Shown here one piece after another: positions 1 through 5,315 of a stretch of 9,693 bases of DNA. The stretch covers positions 1-9,693 of the forward strand of contig JBFWWW010000154.1 in assembly GCA_050245975.1 (NCBI GenBank), given 5' to 3'. The stretch is from JBFWWW01 sp050245975 (GTDB taxonomy: Bacteria > Pseudomonadota > Alphaproteobacteria > Rhizobiales > Hyphomicrobiaceae). The position numbers and the translations under genes are program-made. Each line of letters opens with the position of its first letter. Within the stretch, counting starts at the first letter, position 1. A model generated the notes under the pieces. It ran no database searches and was not told the origin of the DNA. It saw only the letters and a list, made by a program, of their open reading frames with translations.

Positions 1-1
1 C

Positions 2-1498
2 ATGCTGCCTTCCTCCGTTGATGTTGTCGTTGTGGGCGCCGGGAACGCGGCGTTCTGCGCCGCGCTGTCGGCCGCCGAACGCGGCGTGTCCGTCCTGGTG
101 CTGGAGCGAGCGCCGGAGGAGGAGGCGGGCGGCAACAGCCGGTTCACGGCGGGCGCCTTCCGTTGCGTCTACGACGGCGTTGCGGACCTGCGCGCCCTGA
201 TGCCGGACCTGACCGACGAGGAGGTGGCGAAGTCGGATTTCGGCACCTACACGGAGGAGAAGTTCTTCGACGACATGGGCCGCGTGACGGAATACCGCAC
301 CGACCCAGACCTGTGCGAGCTGCTCGTCACGCGCAGCAGGGCGACGATGCGCTGGATGCGCGACAAGGGCGTGCGCTTCGTGCCCATCTGGGGCCGGCAG
401 GCCTACAAGATCGACGGCCGGTTCAAGTTCTGGGGCGGGCTGACGGTGGAATCCTGGGGCGGCGGGCCGGGCCTCGTCGAGGCGCTGACGGCGATCGCGC
501 GCAAGGCCGGCATCACCATCGCCTACGGCGCGCGCGCCACCGCGCTGATCGCCGACGACGCGGGCGTCAAGGGCGTGCGCGTCAAGCAGGGCGGCAGGAC
601 GGTCGAGGTCGGGGCGCGCAGCGTCGTGCTGGCGGCCGGCGGCTTCCAGTCCAACGCCGAGATGCGCACGCGCTATCTCGGGCCCAACTGGGAGCTCGCC
701 AAGATCCGCGGCACGCGCTTCAACACCGGCGACGGCATCCGCATGGCGCTCGACATCGGCGCCATGCCGACCGGCAACTGGTCGGGCGGGCACGCGGTGG
801 GCTGGGACCGCAACGCGCCGGAGTTCGGCGACCTCGCCGTCGGCGACAACTTCCAGAAGCACTCTTATCCGTGGGGCATCATGCTCAACGCGCGCGGCGA
901 GCGCTTCGTCGACGAGGGCGCCGACTTCCGCAACTACACCTATGCCAAGTACGGGCGCGTGATCCTGAACCAGCCGGGCCAGTTCGCCTGGCAGGTGTTC
1001 GACGCCAAGATCATCCCCATGCTGCGCGACGAGTACCGCATCAAGCGCGTGACCAAGGTGCGCGCGGACACGCTGGAAGAGCTGGTTTCTAAGCTCGACG
1101 ACGTCGACGCGGAGGCCGCGCTCGCGACCATCAGGGCCTACAACAAAGCGGTGATGACGGAGGTGCCGTTCGACCCCAACGTCAAGGACGGGCGGGGCAC
1201 GCGCGGGCTCGCCGTGCCGAAGTCGAACTGGGCCAACACCATCGACGAGCCGCCGTTCGAGGCCTACGCCGTCACCTGCGGGCTCACCTTCACGTTCGGC
1301 GGGCTCAAGATCGACACCGACGCCAACGTCATCGACACCGACGGGCTGCCCATTCCCGGCCTCTATGCGGCGGGCGAGCTGGTGGGCGGCATCTTCTACT
1401 TCAACTATCCGGGCGGCACCGGCCTGATGAACGGCGCCGTGTTCGGCCGCATCGCCGGCGCCTCGGCCGGCGACCGCGCCGCGTCGCTGAAAGCGTGA
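2..1498 (+). CDS. FAD-dependent dehydrogenase, tricarballylate dehydrogenase (TcuA)-like
   Basis: This is a 498-residue flavoprotein of the fumarate reductase/succinate dehydrogenase flavoprotein superfamily. The N-terminus carries the FAD-binding Rossmann motif (G12-A-G14-N-A-A17, then an acidic strand end LVLER at 32-36) followed by G43-G-N-S46, as in TcuA proteins. The second FAD strand is VVLAAGGF at 208-215. The substrate domain has N296-ARGERFVDE-305, and the C-terminal FAD segment is YPGGTGL...FGRIAG at 469-486. TcuA oxidises tricarballylate to cis-aconitate in the cytoplasm, passing electrons to TcuB. The superfamily also includes 3-ketosteroid dehydrogenases and fumarate reductases, so the substrate is not fixed. 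No tcuB or tcuC is visible to the right. The first ATG in the window begins only six residues before the Rossmann strand, which suits the family, but the upstream RBS lies outside the window. It is convergent with the transpeptidase gene, 12 nt apart. Flavoprotein assignment is firm; TcuA identity is moderate. Confidence 0.8.
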   Translation: MLPSSVDVVVVGAGNAAFCAALSAAERGVSVLVLERAPEEEAGGNSRFTAGAFRCVYDGVADLRALMPDLTDEEVAKSDFGTYTEEKFFDDMGRVTEYRTDPDLCELLVTRSRATMRWMRDKGVRFVPIWGRQAYKIDGRFKFWGGLTVESWGGGPGLVEALTAIARKAGITIAYGARATALIADDAGVKGVRVKQGGRTVEVGARSVVLAAGGFQSNAEMRTRYLGPNWELAKIRGTRFNTGDGIRMALDIGAMPTGNWSGGHAVGWDRNAPEFGDLAVGDNFQKHSYPWGIMLNARGERFVDEGADFRNYTYAKYGRVILNQPGQFAWQVFDAKIIPMLRDEYRIKRVTKVRADTLEELVSKLDDVDAEAALATIRAYNKAVMTEVPFDPNVKDGRGTRGLAVPKSNWANTIDEPPFEAYAVTCGLTFTFGGLKIDTDANVIDTDGLPIPGLYAAGELVGGIFYFNYPGGTGLMNGAVFGRIAGASAGDRAASLKA

Positions 1499-1510
1499 GC
1501 GTGCAGGTCT

Positions 1511-2287
1511 CTAGTTGACCTTGCTCTTCCTCTTCGCGGCCGGCGGCGGATCGTCGCCGCCGAAGCTGAAGCCTGAGAACAGCGATGACAACGGCGCCGA
1601 GGTGTTGACGCCGCCGGAGTAGCTCGACACGACGCGCACGGTCGTGCCGATGTGGGCGAGCGTCGCCAGATGCGTGACGTGCTCGTTCATCATGCGGAAG
1701 CAACCCGACGACGACGCGCGGCCGATCGAGCGCGGATTGTTGGTGCCGTGGATGCGGTAGACCGTATTGCCCAGGTAGAGCGCCTTGGCGCCGAGCGGAT
1801 TGATCAGCCCGCCCGAGACCGTGACCGGCAGGCCGGGCTGGCGCTGGCGCATTTCCGGCGGCGGCGTCCAGGACGGCCAGGCGGCGATGCGGCTGATGCG
1901 CTCGGTGCCCGTCCAGGCAAAGCCTTCGCGGCCGACCGAGATCGGGTAGGCATAAGCCTTCTGATCGGGAAGGACGTAGTAGAGCTTGCGGCCGCCCGTA
2001 TCGATGATGATGGTGCCCGGCTTCTCGTTCTTGTCGAGGTAGACGACCGGCGGCGCCTCGGGCGTGATCACGGGCTTGGCGCCGCCGTCCATGTATTTCG
2101 GGTACGGCGCATCGGCATACTTGCGCTGCTCGGCGCGCCGGGCCTCGAGTTCGCGCGCGGCTTTCTCGACGTCGCTCTGGTAGACCGGCGCGCCCCCCGA
2201 CCAGCCTTGCGCGTCCGCAGGGCGCGCCGGCGCGACCAGGGTCAAGGCTGCGAGGAGGCCGCCCAGAGCGGCAGAGCGAGCAATCAT
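1511..2287 (-). CDS. secreted L,D-transpeptidase (YkuD/ErfK family)
   Basis: This 258-residue protein is predicted to be exported and to act on peptidoglycan, forming 3-3 cross-links or anchoring proteins to the cell wall. A signal peptide is clear: M-I-A-R, a hydrophobic stretch to about residue 20, and a likely ADA|QG cleavage after residue 26. Residues 35-60 are charged and Ala/Arg/Glu-rich. The YkuD catalytic domain spans about 91-222: it begins with GTIIIDTGGRKLYY, contains SVGREGFAWTG, and ends in the active-site block with His180 (IHGTN) and Cys196 (SSSGCFRM), the family's catalytic pair. A tail of about 35 residues follows, Gly/Ser/Pro-rich and ending in basic residues. The frame is open 92 codons further upstream, but the ATG at 2287 is chosen because it gives the signal peptide and has a GGGGGA Shine-Dalgarno 6 nt away. 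It lies downstream of tRNA-Ser on the same strand, probably with its own promoter. Alphaproteobacteria usually carry many paralogues, so no symbol is given. Confidence 0.93.
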   Translation of the reverse strand: MIARSAALGGLLAALTLVAPARPADAQGWSGGAPVYQSDVEKAARELEARRAEQRKYADAPYPKYMDGGAKPVITPEAPPVVYLDKNEKPGTIIIDTGGRKLYYVLPDQKAYAYPISVGREGFAWTGTERISRIAAWPSWTPPPEMRQRQPGLPVTVSGGLINPLGAKALYLGNTVYRIHGTNNPRSIGRASSSGCFRMMNEHVTHLATLAHIGTTVRVVSSYSGGVNTSAPLSSLFSGFSFGGDDPPPAAKRKSKVN

Positions 2288-2293
2288 CGTTGT

Positions 2294-2299
2294 TCCCCC
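2294..2299 (-). promoter_or_regulatory. ribosome binding site of the L,D-transpeptidase
   Basis: On the - strand GGGGGA lies 6 nt before the ATG at 2287. It supports this start over the in-frame upstream ATGs, which would add a non-conserved N-terminal extension ahead of the signal peptide. Confidence 0.6.
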
Positions 2300-2325
2300 G
2301 AATCCCACGGACAGGTGCATGCCGA

Positions 2326-2348
2326 GTCCCGACCATTGTCCCGACCAT
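2326..2348 (-). repeat. 11-bp tandem direct repeat in the transpeptidase leader
   Basis: ATGGTCGGGAC occurs twice on the - strand (2348-2338 and 2336-2326), separated by one base, giving a 12-bp period. The copies are identical. They lie 39 to 61 nt upstream of the transpeptidase start and overlap the candidate -10 box and transcription start. Such spacing suits a direct-repeat operator, but a chance duplication is possible and no regulator is encoded nearby. Confidence 0.5.
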
Positions 2349-2373
2349 AAGCAGATGCGCCCCTTCAGGACAA
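2344..2373 (-). promoter_or_regulatory. candidate sigma70-type promoter for the L,D-transpeptidase
   Basis: On the - strand TTGTCC (2373-2368) and TATGGT (2349-2344) are separated by 18 bp. Each box matches 4 of 6 consensus bases. The predicted transcript would start near 2336-2338, leaving a leader of about 50 nt that contains the Shine-Dalgarno. The call rests on sequence matching alone. Confidence 0.35.
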
Positions 2374-2563
2374 GACTCCGAGCCGTGGGCTCCCCGAGAA
2401 CTGCGGAAAACCGTTGAAACTGGATTTGTGAAGTCCGCGAGGAACTTGCGGTTCCAGGTTCGGACGCGGTCGGTCCGGAGCAGGGCGCCGCGCGGGCCGG
2501 ACGGTGCAGGATCGACACGCAGAGTGGCGGAGAGTGAGAACGAAAGTTCGAACCTGGAGCCAC

Positions 2564-2593
2564 GCGCGCGGGGTTGGTGGGGCGGCCGCGCGC
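2564..2593 (-). terminator. GC hairpin downstream of tRNA-Ser (possible terminator)
   Basis: GCGCGCG (2564-2570) pairs perfectly with CGCGCGC (2587-2593) around a 16-nt loop. The structure starts 9 nt after the tRNA CCA end in the direction of transcription. There is no U-run after it, so it is not a classical intrinsic terminator. It might only define the tRNA 3' trailer or slow the polymerase. Confidence 0.3.
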
Positions 2594-2601
2594 AAATTAA
2601 A

Positions 2602-2691
2602 TGGCGGAGGGGGTGGGATTCGAACCCACGAGAGGCGTGAACCTCTGCCGGTTTTCAAGACCGGTGCCTTAAACCACTCGGCCACCCCTCC
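2602..2691 (-). tRNA. tRNA-Ser (anticodon UGA)
   Basis: This is a complete 90-nt tRNA gene including an encoded CCA. The acceptor stem GGAGGGG pairs with CCCCTCC, followed by the discriminator G and CCA (2604-2602). The D arm begins TGGCCGAGTGG. The anticodon arm is CCGGT-CTTGAAA-ACCGG with anticodon TGA (2657-2655 on the - strand). The long variable arm (AGAGG...CCTCT) is typical of class II serine tRNAs. The T arm is GTGGG-TTCGAAT-CCCAC. It reads serine UCA and, by wobble, other UCN codons. The upstream promoter is not obvious; ATGACC (2737-2732) and TAATCG (2713-2708), 18 bp apart, are a weak candidate. It lies between the phosphatase and the transpeptidase on the same strand. Confidence 0.97.
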
Positions 2692-2765
2692 GGGCAATGA
2701 ACTCGGGCGATTAGCACGCCTTGAGCCCGCCGGTCATCGAAAATTGGCACCCGTGAGGTCCTGTC

Positions 2766-2795
2766 GGGCGCCATCGCGCTGTGGCGATGACGCCC
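2766..2795 (-). terminator. hairpin after the phosphatase gene (possible terminator)
   Basis: GGGCG-C-CATCGC (2766-2777) and GCGATG-A-CGCCC (2784-2795) form an 11-bp stem with one C/A mismatch and a 6-nt loop. It starts 6 nt after the phosphatase stop codon on the - strand, where a terminator is expected. No U-run follows, so termination efficiency is uncertain; it may instead stabilise the 3' end. Confidence 0.4.
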
Positions 2796-2801
2796 GGAGG
2801 G

Positions 2802-4472
2802 CTACTGCCGGCAGGGTCTGGCTCCCGGGTAGCCGATGTCGAGGCACGGGCCATCGAGGTCCGCCGGCGCCGTCACGCCCATGATGTTCGCCAGCGTCGG
2901 CGCGATGGAGGTCGTGTCCGCGGGCAGCGGTCTGACCTGAGGCTTAACCCCCTTCCACCAGAAGATGATCGGCACGGCGGTATCGTGACGGTAGGGGCCG
3001 GCATGTCCCATGATGAAGCGCGTCGGTCTGACAGGCGAGACCGAAATGCCGGACTTGTAGGCGAGAATGATGTCGCCCGACCGGCCGCGCATCACGCTCT
3101 GAGAGAAGCGGTCTTCGAGCGAGTAGTCGGATGCGGCGCTTTCGGTGACCTTGTGGTTCAACAGGTCCGTCAGGCCGTATGCCTGCTCGATCTCGGGACG
3201 CTGGCGGAAGGCCGCGAGCGCGGCCTCGACAACCTTCGTCCGCTCTGACTCGTCCAAGGCCTTGCCATCCTTTCCGACCGCGTAGACCTGCACGGAGTCC
3301 GGCGACACGAGAGTGTCGTAGTCAAGAGACAGCGCCTGCTTCAGGCCGGCGTTGATGTCTGCCAGCAGCGCCTTGGGGCTGATACGCCGGGCGCTTTCAA
3401 AGCCTTGCCGGGCCAGCCGTTCGGCGAAATCCGAGCCGCCGTGGTCGCCGGTGACGACGAGCAGAATATTCAGGCCCAGGCCGTCCAGGTAGGTCAGGAA
3501 ATCGCCGACGCCCGCGTCGAGACGGCGAATATGGTCGCACATCTCCGGTCCCTGCGTTCCGTACCCATGGCCGATGAAGTCGGTTGCCGACAGGCTGACC
3601 GCCAGCAGGTCCGTCACGCCCCTGCGGCCAAGCTGGTAGTAGTCGGAAAGCTCGCGCGCCGCATCTACGGTGAGCGGGTCCATGATGTGCAGGGGGCGAA
3701 CCTTTCCCGGCGCCTTGCCGTCCTCGGAGGGCATCTCTGGCGGCAGCTTGGAGTGCCAGACGACTTTCCCGAGCTGGTAGCTGTCCTCCAGTGCGCGACA
3801 GGTTTCTTCCGTGTAGGTCCATGGGGGGATGGCGGCGGCCATCGCGTGCGCCTTGGCATTGACCTTGGCGACCGGCGCGAGTTTTGCCTGCGCGTCCTCG
3901 CCGTGTGCAATCAACGTTGTGAACCCCGCCGCATCGGCATACCAGAAGACCGCGTCGGCGTGATGCCCGGCCATGGTGAGCGACGCGCGGTCCTTGCCGG
4001 AGACGACGACCACGCGGCTCGCCGGCTGTTGCGCCTTGATCCAGTCGCCGAGGGTCGTCGCGACCAGCAATTTCGGCCCGACCTTGCGCGCCTTTGCATC
4101 ATGCGCCTGCGTGAAGCCGTCATCGGCCACGCAATAGACCTGCTTGCCGGCGGCCGCGTCGTACCACTCGTTGGCGACGATGCCCGTATGTCCGGGATGC
4201 TTGCCGGTCAGCAGCGTGGAATGCCCGGCGCAGGTCTCCGTGATGCCATGCGACTGGTAGGCATTGTCGTAGATGATGCCTTCGTCGGCGAGGCGCTTCA
4301 GACCGCTCTTGTAGGCCCCGCGCCATTTGTCGAACAGCAGCTGCCCGAACTGGTCGATGGCAAGAGTCACCACCAGGTCCGGCTTGCCGGGCACGGCCTG
4401 TGCCGTTGCTTGTGTGCTTGCTGCGAACGGCGCAGCGGCGGCCAGAGCGGCCGCCAGCAGTGCATGTCTCAT
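2802..4472 (-). CDS. secreted alkaline phosphatase superfamily enzyme (PhoK/SPAP/PafA-like)
   Basis: This 556-residue protein hydrolyses phosphate esters, probably in the periplasm or outside the cell. A signal peptide is evident (MRHALL, Ala-rich core, ATAQA|VPG near residue 26). The two-metal site is recognisable: Asp40 (LAIDQFG), the nucleophile Thr80 (ITETCAGHST), Asp298 and His302 (TDFIGHGYG), Asp343-His344 (TGDHGG) and His490 (MGHAGPY). Asn101, Lys160 and Arg162 (SGKDRA) match the phosphate-binding Asn/Lys/Arg set that characterises the Thr-nucleophile monoesterases SPAP/PhoK and PafA, and argues against a nucleotide pyrophosphatase. The start at 4472 is chosen for its strong GGGAGGA site 5 nt upstream and for the signal peptide; the frame is open 43 codons further. 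No Pho box was recognised. A 180-nt gap separates it from the histidine phosphatase gene upstream, so it is probably its own unit. Substrate range is unknown. Confidence 0.92.
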   Translation of the reverse strand: MRHALLAAALAAAAPFAASTQATAQAVPGKPDLVVTLAIDQFGQLLFDKWRGAYKSGLKRLADEGIIYDNAYQSHGITETCAGHSTLLTGKHPGHTGIVANEWYDAAAGKQVYCVADDGFTQAHDAKARKVGPKLLVATTLGDWIKAQQPASRVVVVSGKDRASLTMAGHHADAVFWYADAAGFTTLIAHGEDAQAKLAPVAKVNAKAHAMAAAIPPWTYTEETCRALEDSYQLGKVVWHSKLPPEMPSEDGKAPGKVRPLHIMDPLTVDAARELSDYYQLGRRGVTDLLAVSLSATDFIGHGYGTQGPEMCDHIRRLDAGVGDFLTYLDGLGLNILLVVTGDHGGSDFAERLARQGFESARRISPKALLADINAGLKQALSLDYDTLVSPDSVQVYAVGKDGKALDESERTKVVEAALAAFRQRPEIEQAYGLTDLLNHKVTESAASDYSLEDRFSQSVMRGRSGDIILAYKSGISVSPVRPTRFIMGHAGPYRHDTAVPIIFWWKGVKPQVRPLPADTTSIAPTLANIMGVTAPADLDGPCLDIGYPGARPCRQ

Positions 4473-4477
4473 GCCTG

Positions 4478-4484
4478 TCCTCCC
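4478..4484 (-). promoter_or_regulatory. strong ribosome binding site of the phosphatase
   Basis: On the - strand GGGAGGA lies 5 nt before the ATG at 4472. It decides the start: another in-frame ATG six codons upstream (4490) has only an AGAGAA-type site and would place extra residues before the signal peptide. Confidence 0.7.
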
Positions 4485-4526
4485 GAACATTTCTCTTGTC
4501 GGCCGAGGGCAGGACGGTGCGCGGCT

Positions 4527-4555
4527 GCCGCCGGTCGCAGGGCGGCGTTTTTTTT
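4527..4555 (+). terminator. intrinsic terminator on the + strand with no matching gene
   Basis: GCCGCC (4527-4532) pairs with GGCGGC (4541-4546) around an 8-nt loop, followed by one G and eight T residues (4548-4555). This is the classical Rho-independent layout on the + strand. Both flanking genes are on the - strand and no + strand gene ends here. It would stop antisense transcripts of the phosphatase 5' region or end an unannotated short RNA. Seen from the - strand it is an A8 tract followed by a hairpin in the phosphatase leader region, so it could instead act there. Confidence 0.6.
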
Positions 4556-4644
4556 GTGTTGCCGCAGGATGCAGGCTAGCCGACGGGTTTGGGGGCCTCA
4601 AGAAAGATGGAACGGATGTGCGCTTGGCGAACAGCCATCGCCGG

Positions 4645-4669
4645 CAGGCCCGTCAGGCAAGCGGGCCTG
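4645..4669 (-). terminator. 8-bp hairpin across the histidine phosphatase stop codon
   Basis: CAGGCCCG (4645-4652) and CGGGCCTG (4662-4669) form a perfect stem whose 9-nt loop holds the stop codon (4653-4655). A second small stem follows, GGCGA (4626-4630)/TCGCC (4638-4642). Neither has a U-run. Together they may mark the 3' end of the four-gene operon, by slowing polymerase or blocking exonucleases. Confidence 0.35.
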
Positions 4670-5315
4670 GGGCGGCAGGCGGTGCGCCGAGCCAGGGGCG
4701 GTGGTTGACGGCGCCGATCCGCCAGTGGCCGTTGACCAGATCGAGGCGCGTCAGCGAACAGTTCTCGATGGCGAAGGCGAGGCTCGCCTCGGGCGTGATG
4801 TGGAGCGCCAGCGCCAGTGCGGCACGAATGGTGCCGCCGTGCGTCACGGCAACGATGTCGCGGCCCGCATGCTGCGCCGACAGGCGCTCGATGGCTCCGT
4901 GCGCCCGGCCGACAAGGTCCATGTAGCTTTCGCCGTTGGGTGCGCGCTCGTACGCGGGAGCGAACCAGACGCGGCCGCTGCCGATGCGGCGCTCGGCATA
5001 GAACGTCTTGCGATCGAGGCCCTGCCAGTCGCCGAGATGCTGTTCGGCAAGCTCCGGTACGGCGATGGGGTCGGCGACGTCGTGGCGCCCTTCGGCGGCG
5101 GCGCGGATGGCGGCGGCCGTCTGATGTGTGCGCTTGAGGTTGCTCGTCACCCAGACGGCGCCGACCGGCAATTCCTGCGCCAGCGCACGAAAGGTGACGG
5201 CGTTGCCGCAGTCGCAGTCGAGGTCGCTTTGTCCGTAGATGCGGCCGCCGTCCGGGACGGGCGCATGCCGCACCCACCACCATCGCGTCGAACCGCGTGC
5301 CTGTCCGTCAGCCAT
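4653..5315 (-). CDS. histidine phosphatase family protein (phosphoglycerate mutase-like)
   Basis: This is a 220-residue cytoplasmic protein of histidine phosphatase branch 1. Catalytic residues are visible: Arg16-His17 in VRHAP (the phosphorylated His; Ala replaces the usual Gly after it), Arg62 in SNLKRTHQTA, the acid Glu91 in LAEQHLGDWQG, and His159 in AVTHGG. The family covers phosphoglycerate mutases, alpha-ribazole phosphatases, sugar-phosphate phosphatases and protein phosphatases; the substrate is not evident here. The ATG at 5315 is chosen because it gives an 8-nt overlap (ATGGCTGA) with the stop of the acyl-CoA ligase, implying translational coupling. An ATG at 5336 would add seven residues and a longer overlap. 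It is the last gene of the four-gene operon. Its partner suggests a role linked to CoA-ester metabolism, which is inference only. Confidence 0.9.
   Translation of the reverse strand: MADGQARGSTRWWWVRHAPVPDGGRIYGQSDLDCDCGNAVTFRALAQELPVGAVWVTSNLKRTHQTAAAIRAAAEGRHDVADPIAVPELAEQHLGDWQGLDRKTFYAERRIGSGRVWFAPAYERAPNGESYMDLVGRAHGAIERLSAQHAGRDIVAVTHGGTIRAALALALHITPEASLAFAIENCSLTRLDLVNGHWRIGAVNHRPWLGAPPAAPGPLA

Larger units (their letters stand above)
2288..2601. other. 314-bp non-coding stretch between tRNA-Ser and the transpeptidase
   Basis: No credible gene lies here. It contains the transpeptidase RBS, the 11-bp tandem repeat and candidate promoter, a short dyad GTCCGG (2473-2478)/CCGGAC (2497-2502), a wide imperfect inverted repeat CCAGGTTCGGAC (2454-2465)/GTTCGAACCTGG (2546-2557), and a GC hairpin just behind the tRNA. 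Open frames that cross it lack plausible starts or family motifs. Confidence 0.6.

Noticed and set aside
163..1092. 309-codon open frame inside the flavoprotein gene
   Set aside because: It is an out-of-frame, Arg-rich shadow of the flavoprotein on the same strand.
2288..2563. 92-residue N-terminal extension of the transpeptidase
   Set aside because: It would bury the signal peptide and reach almost to the tRNA; the ATG at 2287 has a good ribosome binding site.
2602..2691. tRNA-Ser as an occupied integration site
   Set aside because: No duplicated tRNA 3' end, integrase or foreign-looking genes are visible in the window.
2365..2697. 110-codon - strand open frame beginning MPGGVAEWFKAPVLKT
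   Set aside because: Its N-terminal part is simply the tRNA-Ser gene read as protein, a well-known annotation artefact; the rest lacks family motifs.
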